From Siphonobacter curvatus (GTDB lineage Bacteria > Bacteroidota > Bacteroidia > Cytophagales > Spirosomataceae), in NCBI RefSeq assembly GCF_002943425.1, contig NZ_PTRA01000001.1, positions 2,852,001-2,916,000 of the forward strand: a DNA stretch of 64,000 nt, given 5' to 3'. This document shows, piece by piece, positions 44,008-52,220 of the stretch. Position 1 is the first letter of the stretch; every line of letters starts with the position of its first letter. Below the pieces are notes generated by a model. That model did no database searches, was not told the DNA's origin, and was given only the letters and a program-made list of their open reading frames with translations. The translations under genes and the position numbers were made by a program.

Positions 44008-45120
44008 ATGCATTCACGTCGCGACTTTCTACAAAAGCTGACAGCTTCGGCCATTACCTTACCTTTTTTGCCCAAGGCTACTTCGCTGGACGAATTTTAC
44101 AGCAAGCCCTACGATGGTCCGGTCTTACGCGTGGCCATTATGGGTCTGGGTGGTTACGGCACCCGCGTGGCAGAGGCCATGCAATCCAGTAAAATGGCGA
44201 AACTGGTAGGTGTTATCAGCGGTACGCCATCGAAGATTAAAGACTGGCAGTCGAAATACAAGATTCCCGAAAAGAACTGTTACAACTACGAGAACTTCGA
44301 CCAGATCAAGAATAACGCAGACATTGATGCCGTCTATGTCATTACTCCAAACGCCTTGCACCATGATCAGGTCATTCGTGTAGCCAAGGCCGGTAAACAC
44401 GTGATCTGTGAAAAACCAATGGCTATCAATGCCAAGGAAGGCCAGGAAATGGTAGATGCCTGTAAGAAAGCCAACGTCAAGCTACTGGTAGGTTATCGGA
44501 TGCACTTCGAGCCCCATACGCTGGAAATCGTGCGAATGCGAAAAGCGGGCGAACTCGGAAAAATCACCTTCTTCCAGGGACTTTCTGGCTTTAAAATCGG
44601 CGACCCCAGTCAGTGGCGAATGAACAAACAGCTCGCCGGTGGTGGTTCTATGATGGATATTGGCATCTACGCCATTAACGGTTCCCGCTATATGGTAGGC
44701 GAAGAACCCATTTGGGTAACGGCTCAGGAAACGAAAACCGATCCGCAAAAATTCAAGGAAGGCGTTGATGAGACGATTACGTTCCAACTGGGCTTTCCCG
44801 GTGGAGCCGTAGCATCCTGTCTGTCGAGCTATAACATTAACAATCTGGATCGTTTCTTCCTGACGGGCGATAATGGTTTTGCTGAATTGTTTCCCGCTAC
44901 GGGATACGGTCCCATCAAAGGCCGGACGCACAAAGGTGAACTGAATCAACCCATCGTGACGCACCAAACCGTACAGATGGACGAAATGGCGGCGATTATC
45001 TTACAGGGCAAACAACCTATTGTACCCGTGGATGGCGAAGAGGGTCTAAAAGATTTGAAGATTATCGACGCGATCTACGCAGCCGTGAAATCGGGAAAGA
45101 AGGAGAATCTTAAACTTTAG
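44008..45120 (+). CDS. Gfo/Idh/MocA family oxidoreductase, exported
   Basis: A 370-residue NAD(P)-binding oxidoreductase. The N-terminus carries SRRDFLQ, a twin-arginine signal, so it is probably exported folded to the periplasm. The Rossmann motif is GLGGYGTRVAE (47-57), and the family signature GKHVICEKPMA (near 128-138) is intact. The C-terminal domain (about 165-320) is the usual beta-sheet dimerisation part. Relatives include glucose-fructose oxidoreductases; the sugar is unknown. It has a short leader and ends in front of the repeat region at 45121. Confidence 0.92.
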   Translation: MHSRRDFLQKLTASAITLPFLPKATSLDEFYSKPYDGPVLRVAIMGLGGYGTRVAEAMQSSKMAKLVGVISGTPSKIKDWQSKYKIPEKNCYNYENFDQIKNNADIDAVYVITPNALHHDQVIRVAKAGKHVICEKPMAINAKEGQEMVDACKKANVKLLVGYRMHFEPHTLEIVRMRKAGELGKITFFQGLSGFKIGDPSQWRMNKQLAGGGSMMDIGIYAINGSRYMVGEEPIWVTAQETKTDPQKFKEGVDETITFQLGFPGGAVASCLSSYNINNLDRFFLTGDNGFAELFPATGYGPIKGRTHKGELNQPIVTHQTVQMDEMAAIILQGKQPIVPVDGEEGLKDLKIIDAIYAAVKSGKKENLKL

Positions 45121-45130
45121 AAAGTCTGGC

Positions 45131-45154
45131 GTTTTGTGTTTAGAGTTTTGGGTG
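45131..45154 (+). repeat. G/T-rich dispersed repeat, copy 1
   Basis: A 24-base element beginning GTTTTGTGTTTAGAGTT. Its first 17 bases recur in reverse complement at 45288-45304, and the whole element recurs in reverse complement with one mismatch at 47646-47669. Confidence 0.75.
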
Positions 45155-45235
45155 TTTCACCACTGTGGTTGGAGTTATTAGTACAAGAGTATAGCCTCCA
45201 AACAGTGAAAGGTTGTTAACGAAGCAATGTCCTAT

Positions 45236-45287
45236 AAAAAGAGTCCCAGGCTTGGTATCGCAATCCTACCAAACCTAGGACTTTTTT
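45236..45287. terminator. terminator hairpin A of a tandem pair
   Basis: AAAAAGAGTCCCAGGCTTGGTA (about 45236-45257) pairs, with three mismatches, with the TACCAA-ACCTAGGACTTTTTT arm that ends at 45287. Six T follow in the plus direction. It lies past the Gfo/Idh gene. Confidence 0.8.
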
Positions 45288-45412
45288 AACTCTAAACACA
45301 AAACCCTAAACGCAACACGTAAACTAAACAAAGAGTCCCGGGTTAGGTATGTTTATGATACCTAACCCGGGACTCTTTTTAACTCTAAACGTAAAAACTC
45401 AAAACCCTAAAC
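45288..45412. repeat. tandem A/C-rich units with hairpin B
   Basis: After hairpin A comes AACTCTAAACACAAAACCCTAAAC, then hairpin B (45330-45378), then AACTCTAAACGTAAAAACTCAAAACCCTAAAC (from 45379). The block of hairpin plus A/C-rich tail is therefore present twice, in diverged form, in a head-to-tail order. Confidence 0.7.
45330..45378. terminator. terminator hairpin B of a tandem pair
   Basis: A perfect 21-base-pair stem (45330-45350 with 45358-45378) containing GAGTCCCGGGTTAGGTA, with a T run at its right end. It resembles hairpin A in its first bases (GAGTCCC.GG). It serves pafA on the minus strand and can also back up the plus-strand gene. Confidence 0.85.
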
Positions 45413-47065
45413 TCACTTGATTTGACCCACCATGTCCAGCACTGGTTTACCTACGCAACCACTAGGTTCGAGGATGTCGAGCAGGTAGGATACCGTTGCA
45501 GCAATGTCGGCTACGTGAGTCGAGGCCCCCGTACGACCGTGCGGGATTTTCCAGCCGTAGAACAGGCAAGGTACGTGTGAATCGTAGTTGTAGAGCGTAC
45601 CGTGGCCCGTACCCGCTTTGGTGTAGCCATCCTGCCAGCCGGGTTCCGACACCAGCATAAAATCCCCACCCCGACGCGGGTGATAGCCATTCTTTACAAA
45701 GTACGCCTGATTGTCGTTCATGGAAACGGCTTCCAGTGAATGCAGGTTGATGAAGTTTGCTACCCCTTTCATTTGCACGATGGAATCACGTAGCATGGGA
45801 TATACATCTGAATACGTCAGCTTTTTTGCTTTTAGTACGGCCGGGTTCAGGTATAACTGATAGTTGCCGTAGTACTGAATCCAATCGGCTTCACCGTACG
45901 CTTTGTTCAATACATCGCGGGCCTTCACCGTCACTTTGTCCAGTGAACCAGCGGCAATGTGGTGTTCGTTCGAGAAGCCCCATACGTCTGCTACGCCGTG
46001 ATCCGCGGAGAGGAAAACGAGTACATTCTCCTTACCCACCCAGCTGTCGAGAAAGGTTAATAATTCTTCAATATCCTTGTCCAGACGCAGATAGGTATCC
46101 TGGGTTTCAATTGAGTTAGGACCAAAACTGTGACCTACGTAATCCGTCGAGGAAAAGCTGACGGCCAAGAAATCCGTAACGCTGCCTTTGCCCAACTTCT
46201 CGTTTTTGAGAGCCTCTATAGCAAAGTCTTTCGTAATACTATTGCCAAAAGGCGTTTTCCGGAAGTTCTCGTAGAAGCCCTGGAACGTACCACCTACTTC
46301 GTGCGGGAATACGGGTTTCTTTTCGCCCGGAATCGGCTGTTCGTAGGGCATATCATCGGCGGTACTTTCGGTGTATTGCTCGATGGGCAACAGCGTCGTC
46401 CAGGGTTTTTCCAGGTATTTGTTGGCCAGTTTTTTCGCATTGAAATCTTTCACCCACTGGGGAACGTCTTTCATATAAAACGTACTGGTGATGAAACTTC
46501 CATCGCGGGAATCGAACCAGTAGGCTCCGTCGGCCGTGTGGCCCGCCGGAATGATCGCTCCCCGATCTTTCTGCGAAACGCCAATGACTTTCGATTTAAA
46601 GTTGGTCGCGATTTTCAGCTGGTCGGTAATCGTGCTGGCGAGTACATTGCGGGGGGACATCCGACCCGCTGGGGAAGGATTATTACCTGCGGTAACGACC
46701 GTGGTATCTTCCGTACAATAGACATCTCGACCCAAGCTACGGTCAAACCAGTCATTGCCCACAATCCCGTGAATAGCTGGAACGGAGCCCGTATAAATAG
46801 AGGTATGGCCGGGTGCCGTAATCGTCGGCATGTAATTGTAATGCGTGTACGCACAGTTGAAGCCTTCGCCTAAAAGCCGCTTGAAACCGCCTTTTCCGTA
46901 TTTTTCTGAATACCGGAACAGAAAGTCATATCGCATCTGATCGACCACAATCCCTACCACCAGCTTGGGACGGTCAGGCATGGTTCGCTGTACGCTTTTC
47001 TTGGTTTGTGCCACTAACAACAGAGGACTTAGCAGCAATAGAAAACTAAGTTTGAAAGAATGCAT
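45413..47065 (-). CDS. pafA: PafA-type alkaline phosphatase
   Basis: A 550-residue secreted phosphatase of the nucleotide pyrophosphatase/phosphodiesterase fold. A signal peptide (LSFLLLLSPLLLVAQ) leads to VVDQMRYD (metal Asp), the nucleophile Thr81 in MPTITAPGHTS, Asn104 in GIVGND, and the Lys166/Arg168 pair in SQKDRGA. The Lys/Arg/Asn set is that of Flavobacterium and Elizabethkingia PafA, which hydrolyses many phosphomonoesters and is not inhibited by phosphate. The later DYVGHSFGP and SADHGVADVWG hold the other metal ligands. It has its own -7 box, with a leader of about 12 bases. Confidence 0.88.
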   Translation of the reverse strand: MHSFKLSFLLLLSPLLLVAQTKKSVQRTMPDRPKLVVGIVVDQMRYDFLFRYSEKYGKGGFKRLLGEGFNCAYTHYNYMPTITAPGHTSIYTGSVPAIHGIVGNDWFDRSLGRDVYCTEDTTVVTAGNNPSPAGRMSPRNVLASTITDQLKIATNFKSKVIGVSQKDRGAIIPAGHTADGAYWFDSRDGSFITSTFYMKDVPQWVKDFNAKKLANKYLEKPWTTLLPIEQYTESTADDMPYEQPIPGEKKPVFPHEVGGTFQGFYENFRKTPFGNSITKDFAIEALKNEKLGKGSVTDFLAVSFSSTDYVGHSFGPNSIETQDTYLRLDKDIEELLTFLDSWVGKENVLVFLSADHGVADVWGFSNEHHIAAGSLDKVTVKARDVLNKAYGEADWIQYYGNYQLYLNPAVLKAKKLTYSDVYPMLRDSIVQMKGVANFINLHSLEAVSMNDNQAYFVKNGYHPRRGGDFMLVSEPGWQDGYTKAGTGHGTLYNYDSHVPCLFYGWKIPHGRTGASTHVADIAATVSYLLDILEPSGCVGKPVLDMVGQIK

Positions 47066-47082
47066 GTGGAAATCGTTTGTAA

Positions 47083-47090
47083 CAAAATTA
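47083..47090 (-). promoter_or_regulatory. -7 promoter element of pafA
   Basis: Minus-strand TAATTTTG, a perfect TAnnTTTG, between the arfB stop and pafA; transcription would start about 12 bases before the pafA ATG. Confidence 0.55.
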
Positions 47091-47102
47091 ATAATAAGGC
47101 GT

Positions 47103-47507
47103 TTACTCTTCCCAGTTTTTGCGACTACGTGACGCTTTCCGCTCCGAAGCCAGCCGTTTGGACTGGAGCCTTTCCTGCGTGGAGGCTTTGGTGGGTTTAG
47201 TGGCTTTGCGTACGCGAGGTTCGCGAAAAGCTTTTTCCAAAACCGCGTATAACTTCTTGACGGCCTGTTCTTTATTCGTAAGCTGACTACGCGACTGTTG
47301 AGCCGTTATAATGAGTTCACCCTGGGTACTGAGCTGAGAGGCCAGACGTTGGAATAACTTCTGTTTTTGCTCATCCGTTAGAATTTGGGAAGTTTGAATA
47401 TTGAGACGAACTTCCACTTTGCTTTCAACCTTATTTACATTCTGTCCACCCGGTCCGGAGGAACGACTGGTCTGAAATTGGAGTTCAGGGTATAGATCGG
47501 GTAACAT
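47103..47507 (-). CDS. arfB: alternative ribosome-rescue factor ArfB
   Basis: A 134-residue ArfB/YaeJ of normal length. The catalytic GGQ is in RSSGPGGQNVNKVESKVEVRL near 15-35, and the basic C-terminal tail (many Arg and Lys after residue 95) is the part that enters the empty mRNA channel. It hydrolyses peptidyl-tRNA on stalled ribosomes. It lies 37 bases before pafA on the same strand but pafA has its own promoter. Confidence 0.95.
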   Translation of the reverse strand: MLPDLYPELQFQTSRSSGPGGQNVNKVESKVEVRLNIQTSQILTDEQKQKLFQRLASQLSTQGELIITAQQSRSQLTNKEQAVKKLYAVLEKAFREPRVRKATKPTKASTQERLQSKRLASERKASRSRKNWEE

Positions 47508-47514
47508 GGTTTGC

Positions 47515-47539
47515 GTTTAGCGTTCTGGGTTTAGCGTTG
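47515..47539 (+). repeat. short direct repeat GTTTAGCGTT
   Basis: GTTTAGCGTT occurs twice, at 47515-47524 and 47530-47539, in a G/T-rich run directly upstream of arfB. Composition matches the other G/T-rich intergenic repeats. Confidence 0.6.
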
Positions 47540-47645
47540 TTGATTCCTTTGGACCCTATCGATATAGCTACACAACATTCCACAAAGGAAGCAATCACTG
47601 TGTTAAGGATATACGCTGTGTTAAAATCGAATCGCAGTGGTAAAC

Positions 47646-47669
47646 CACCCAAAACTCCAAACACAAAAC
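47646..47669 (-). repeat. G/T-rich dispersed repeat, copy 2 (inverted)
   Basis: On the minus strand this reads as copy 1 at 45131-45154 with one mismatch in 24 bases. The two copies face each other across pafA and arfB. Confidence 0.75.
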
Positions 47670-47696
47670 CCTAGACCCAAAGGTACACACTGAATT

Positions 47697-48770
47697 TTGG
47701 CAACATTTAGGAAAATCATACATATTGACATGGACGCTTTCTACGCCAGCGTCGAACAGCGGGATAATCCGGAGCTGCGGGGGAAACCGCTGGCGGTGGG
47801 GGGTAGCCGTGAACGGGGTGTGGTGGCGGCAGCTAGTTACGAAGCCCGTAAGTACGGCGTTCGCTCGGCAATGGCCTCGGTAACGGCGTTGCGGAAGTGT
47901 CCGCACCTTCTTTTTGTCCGGCCGCGATTTGATGTGTACAAGGCGGTTTCGGTTCAAATTCGCGAAATTTTCGCCCGCTATACGCCTATGATTGAACCGC
48001 TTTCGCTGGATGAAGCCTACCTCGACGTTACCGAAAACCTGAAAGGGATCGAAACGGCTACGCAAATTGCTCAGGAGATCAAAAACCAGATTCGGGAAGA
48101 AACCGGACTGACGGCTTCAGCGGGGGTATCCTTTAACAAATTTCTGGCCAAAATCGCCTCCGACTATAACAAGCCGGATGGTCTTTTCATCATTAAACCC
48201 AAACAGGCAGAAGCGTTTGTGGCGGGCTTACACGTCAAGGATTTTCACGGGATTGGTAAGGTTACTGCCGATAAAATGCACAAGATGGGCATTTTTACCG
48301 GAGCCGATCTGAAAGCTCAGCCGCTGGAGGTACTGGTGAAACATTTTGGAAAAGTGGGTCGTTGGTATTACCAGATTGCCCGGGGACAGGATGATCGGCT
48401 GGTCAACCCCGATCGGATTCGGAAGTCCATCGGAGCGGAAGAAACCTTTTCGACGGATCTGGAAGACGTGGAATTATTGCTGAATGAACTCTGGCCCATT
48501 ACGGAGGAAGTGTGGCGACGAGCCGAGCGGGCTCAGGCGTACGGCAAAACGGTAACGCTGAAAGTGAAGTTCGGTGATTTTGAACAGATTACTCGCAGTC
48601 GAACCAGCCTGCAACCCATTACCGAACAGGCGTTTTACGAACGCATGGTACGGGAGCTGTTCGAGGGGATTTTCCCCCTCCGCATGGGGATTCGGCTTAT
48701 GGGAGTCACGCTGTCGAACCTGGAGCGGGCAGATGAATGGGATGGGCGGCAGCTGACGTTTCATTTTTGA
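47697..48770 (+). CDS. dinB: DNA polymerase IV (DinB)
   Basis: A 357-residue Y-family polymerase of normal length. The catalytic set is complete: HIDMDAFYASVEQ (first Asp), SYEARKYGVRSAM, SLDEAYLDVT (Asp-Glu pair) and the SAGVSFNKFLAKIASDYNKP segment; GIGKVTADKMH is the thumb hairpin. It bypasses DNA lesions. The reading frame begins at a TTG (47697), which overlaps a 7/8 -7 box (GAATTTTG, 47692-47699); there is no ATG before the conserved HIDMDAF, so the start is uncertain by a few residues. Confidence 0.93.
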   Translation: MATFRKIIHIDMDAFYASVEQRDNPELRGKPLAVGGSRERGVVAAASYEARKYGVRSAMASVTALRKCPHLLFVRPRFDVYKAVSVQIREIFARYTPMIEPLSLDEAYLDVTENLKGIETATQIAQEIKNQIREETGLTASAGVSFNKFLAKIASDYNKPDGLFIIKPKQAEAFVAGLHVKDFHGIGKVTADKMHKMGIFTGADLKAQPLEVLVKHFGKVGRWYYQIARGQDDRLVNPDRIRKSIGAEETFSTDLEDVELLLNELWPITEEVWRRAERAQAYGKTVTLKVKFGDFEQITRSRTSLQPITEQAFYERMVRELFEGIFPLRMGIRLMGVTLSNLERADEWDGRQLTFHF

Positions 48771-48828
48771 AGACTTGGGTCGGGTTGAAATTCGGTTCAC
48801 TCTTTTTAACCCGCTCTTACCCAAATAA

Positions 48829-48858
48829 AAGGGTGCCCTCCTTTCGAAAGACACCCTT
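48829..48858. terminator. terminator between dinB and the RND gene
   Basis: AAGGGTG (48829-48835) pairs with CACCCTT (48852-48858), with A/T-rich flanks on both sides; it separates convergent genes. Confidence 0.75.
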
Positions 48859-48869
48859 ATTTTCACGGC

Positions 48870-51800
48870 TTAAACAGGTACTGACTCTAATTCTTCTACT
48901 TTTTTCTTTTGCTTACTCCCCCACTTTTCCCGAACCCGATCGACTAGGTAATAAATCATGGGTACCAGGAATATGGTCAAAATCATCGAACTGGTTAATC
49001 CACCAATCAACACCCAGGCCAAGGAGTTTTTCCACTCCGAACCAGCCCCGGCCGCCAGTGCGATGGGTAACATCCCGATTACCATGGCGATGGTGGTCAT
49101 CAGAATGGGTCGCAGACGTTCTTCTCCGGCGTGAATGATGGCCTCCTTGTAATGCATGCCCTGAGCTTTGAGCTGGTTGGCAAAGTCCACAATCAAAATG
49201 GCGTTTTTCATAACCAGACCCATCAACATCAACATACCCAGCATCGCGAAGATGCTCATGTTGGAGGACGACAGAGCCAGAGCAATCATCGCTCCAATGA
49301 TGGCCACGGGGATGGAGAACAATACGACCAGCGGATAAATAAAGCTGTCGTACAGCAAGACCATGATGAAGTACACCAGCATCAGAGCGGCCACCATGGC
49401 GAGTCCCAACGAGCCGAATCCTTCACTCTGACTCTTGGCGTCCCCACCCCAACTCAGCGTTACGTTAGCCGGAAGCGGATTTTTCGTTAGATCTTCATTG
49501 ATTGTGTTGATCAGCGTACCGGATCCTACGCCAAGCGTATTCCCCGTAATCGTAACGGAGGTACGGCGATTTTTACGTTCGAGCAACGAAGGCCCGCTAC
49601 CCAGACGCACGTCGGCAAACTCGGCCAGCCGTACCGGACGATTCGCGATCGGGCTGAAGAACGTAATGTTCTTCACCGCTTCGGGATCTTTCCGGTCAAA
49701 GGCATCTAGCATAATCCGAATGTCGTAATCTTCGCTACCCTCGCGGTATTTCGAATCATCGTTACCAGCAAAGGCGTTTTGCAGCAAGCCACCTACGGTC
49801 TGAATGTTCAGGCCCAGTTTTGCCATCTTCTCCCGGTCGATGTTCACTTGTACTTCGGGATTTCCGGCTTCTACTGAAACCTTCACATCGTTGGCACCCG
49901 GCGTCTTCTTCAGGCGATCGGCTACCTGCCCTGCGGTTTTCATTAACTCGTCGAGGTTATCCCCGCTCAGAATCATTTCAATCGGTGAACCTCCGGAGTT
50001 GACCATCCCGATTACGGAAGAGGTAAATTCAATACCCGGGAAACGCTCCGACAGCTCCTTACGCGTTTCAATCATGTACTTTTCCGTCGGCAACTGGTTC
50101 GGTCGCTCTTCCGCCGGAGCCAGCTCAATGGTTAACTCCGTCCGGTTGGTTTCGCCCTGACCCGTACTCGACATGCCCGTACTGGCACCCGCCACGTTAG
50201 CGAAAATGGTTTCTACTTCCGGTTTCTTCCGCAGGTAATCTTCAATGCTACGGGCCGTCAGGTTGTTTTGCTGCAGGGAAGCACTTTTATCCAGTTTCAT
50301 CGTCAGCAGAAACTTGCCCTGATCGCCCTGAGCCACGAATTCCTGTCCGATAATACCCAGACCCATCACCCAGCCCGTTGCCACGAAAATGGCGATCAGG
50401 ATTCCGGTAAAGGCGATTTTGTGACCAATCACCCAAACGAGCGTACGCTGGTACCAGTTGGATAAACCCGTCAGTCCGCGTTCAAACCACAACAGAAAAG
50501 CGTGGAAAGGATTCTTCGGATTCAGGTGTTCCAGCCGGGCAATTCGGGACGTCAGGTACGGCGTCAGCGTAAAACTGACCAGCAAACTGACCATCGTCGA
50601 AAACGCTACCGTCAACGAGAACTGGCGTAACAGGTCGGCAATGATGGAGCTAACCATGGTAATGGGCACGAATACCACCACAATCACCAGCGTCAGAGCT
50701 ACGGCCGCAAAGCCAATTTCCTTCACCCCATCGAGCGTCGCCTGCCAGCGATTTTTACCCATCTCCAGGTGCCGCTGAATGTTTTCCAGTACTACAATCG
50801 AGTCATCGACCAGAATACCGATTACCAGCGAAAGGGCCAGCAGGGTCATCAGGTTGAGCGAATAGCCCATGACGTACATAAAAAGGAAGGCCGAAACCAG
50901 CGAAGCCGGTACAGAAATCATGACAATAATGGCGTTCCGGATACTATGCAGGAAGAGTAGCATCACGACCGCCACCAGCACAACGGCCAGAATCAAATCG
51001 TGCGTAACGGCCTCCACGGACTCCAACGTAAACGTGCTGCTGTCATAGGCAATCGTAAAATGTACGTTGTCTTTGGCGTTCTCTTTTTCAATAGTTGCTA
51101 GTCGTTCCTGAATCAGGCGACTGATTTCCACCGCGTTGGCATCAGATTGTTTCTTGATGAACATCCCAATCCCGTTTTGTCCGTTGAAACGACTGATACT
51201 TTCCGTATCGGCCAGTCCATCCGTAACTGTAGCCACGTCTTTTACGCGAATCGGACTTCCGTTGGGGGGCGTTGCCACCACCAGATTCCGAATGTCGTCC
51301 ATGGAGGAAAACTTACCGGCCAGCTTCAGCGTAATCTGCTCGGACGAGCTTTTGACTTTCCCCGTCGGGAACTCCATGTTGGCCTGATTAATGGCTTGGG
51401 TTACCTGGAGCAGCGATATGCCGTAATAGTTGAGTTTATCGTCGTTGACGTTCACCCGTACTTCGCGTTTATCACCCCCCACCATTGTGATTTCAGCGAC
51501 ACCGGGGACCTGTTGCATCAGAGGCAGGTATCGGTCCTCTACCTGCTGGTAGAACACTTCATTAGGCAGACTCGACGTAGCCAGTAACTGCATAATCGGC
51601 TGATCGCTGGGTGAGATTTTGGACAGCGAAGGCGTTTCGGCGTCGTCTGGAAGGTCGCTCACCATGTTGTTGATCTTCCGCTGGGTTTCATCCAGAGCAT
51701 TGTCAATGTCCGTACCCGCTTTGAATTCCACAATCACCAGCGAAGCACTTTCCAGCGACTTGGTGGTAATGTTATCGATGTTGTCGAGGCCCGATACGGC

Positions 51801-52007
51801 GTCCTCGATTTTCTTACTTACTTCCGATTCTACTTCGGACGGAGCCGCTCCGGGATACACCGTGGTAATGGTTACGACCGGAATGGAAAACTCGGGCATC
51901 AGCTCGTAGCTGAGCAGCCGATACGAAGCAAACCCTCCGAGCGTGAGTATCGCAAACAATACGATAATCATGGAAGGTCGCTTGATGATGGTTTCTATAA
52001 AATTCAT
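48870..52007 (-). CDS. RND family efflux pump permease
   Basis: A 1045-residue inner-membrane permease of the AcrB/HAE1 family, of usual length. The proton-relay acidic pair is in ILVDDSIVVLENIQRHLE (TM4) and the TM10 Lys in MKNAILIVDFANQLKAQG. The N-terminus (FIETIIKRPSMIIVLFAILTLGGFASY) and the periplasmic porter domains are complete. It exports drugs or lipophilic compounds using the proton gradient, with the MFP (52221) and TolC (53285) genes. A 213-base gap with an inverted repeat separates it from the MFP gene, so its dose may differ. Confidence 0.96.
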   Translation of the reverse strand: MNFIETIIKRPSMIIVLFAILTLGGFASYRLLSYELMPEFSIPVVTITTVYPGAAPSEVESEVSKKIEDAVSGLDNIDNITTKSLESASLVIVEFKAGTDIDNALDETQRKINNMVSDLPDDAETPSLSKISPSDQPIMQLLATSSLPNEVFYQQVEDRYLPLMQQVPGVAEITMVGGDKREVRVNVNDDKLNYYGISLLQVTQAINQANMEFPTGKVKSSSEQITLKLAGKFSSMDDIRNLVVATPPNGSPIRVKDVATVTDGLADTESISRFNGQNGIGMFIKKQSDANAVEISRLIQERLATIEKENAKDNVHFTIAYDSSTFTLESVEAVTHDLILAVVLVAVVMLLFLHSIRNAIIVMISVPASLVSAFLFMYVMGYSLNLMTLLALSLVIGILVDDSIVVLENIQRHLEMGKNRWQATLDGVKEIGFAAVALTLVIVVVFVPITMVSSIIADLLRQFSLTVAFSTMVSLLVSFTLTPYLTSRIARLEHLNPKNPFHAFLLWFERGLTGLSNWYQRTLVWVIGHKIAFTGILIAIFVATGWVMGLGIIGQEFVAQGDQGKFLLTMKLDKSASLQQNNLTARSIEDYLRKKPEVETIFANVAGASTGMSSTGQGETNRTELTIELAPAEERPNQLPTEKYMIETRKELSERFPGIEFTSSVIGMVNSGGSPIEMILSGDNLDELMKTAGQVADRLKKTPGANDVKVSVEAGNPEVQVNIDREKMAKLGLNIQTVGGLLQNAFAGNDDSKYREGSEDYDIRIMLDAFDRKDPEAVKNITFFSPIANRPVRLAEFADVRLGSGPSLLERKNRRTSVTITGNTLGVGSGTLINTINEDLTKNPLPANVTLSWGGDAKSQSEGFGSLGLAMVAALMLVYFIMVLLYDSFIYPLVVLFSIPVAIIGAMIALALSSSNMSIFAMLGMLMLMGLVMKNAILIVDFANQLKAQGMHYKEAIIHAGEERLRPILMTTIAMVIGMLPIALAAGAGSEWKNSLAWVLIGGLTSSMILTIFLVPMIYYLVDRVREKWGSKQKKKVEELESVPV

Positions 52008-52060
52008 ATCCTGTGCTAGTTGTGCCGGAAAGCTTTGCCTGATAGTTGGAGGATGCTTTA

Positions 52061-52208
52061 AGAAGGTTTGATTCGTTTAATAGTATGAGGCTTGGCGTCA
52101 CTTTTCTGTATTCGCTGCACTGAAGGGCTTCTCCTGTTCTCCCAGTCAAACCATTCCAGTCTACCTTTTTACCAACCGCTCAAACCTTCTCAAACGAATC
52201 AAACTTCT
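52061..52208. repeat. inverted repeat inside the efflux operon
   Basis: AGAAGGTTTGATTCGTTT (52061-52078) matches the reverse complement of AAACGAATCAAACTTCT (52192-52208) but for one base. The right side also contains CTTCTCAAAC twice in tandem. It lies in the gap between the adaptor and the permease genes and could attenuate transcription. Confidence 0.75.
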
Positions 52209-52220
52209 CAAACTACTACC

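Noticed and set aside
47595-48065. 156-codon minus-strand frame opposite dinB
   Set aside because: Antisense shadow of the conserved DinB frame; Arg/Phe-rich with no motif.
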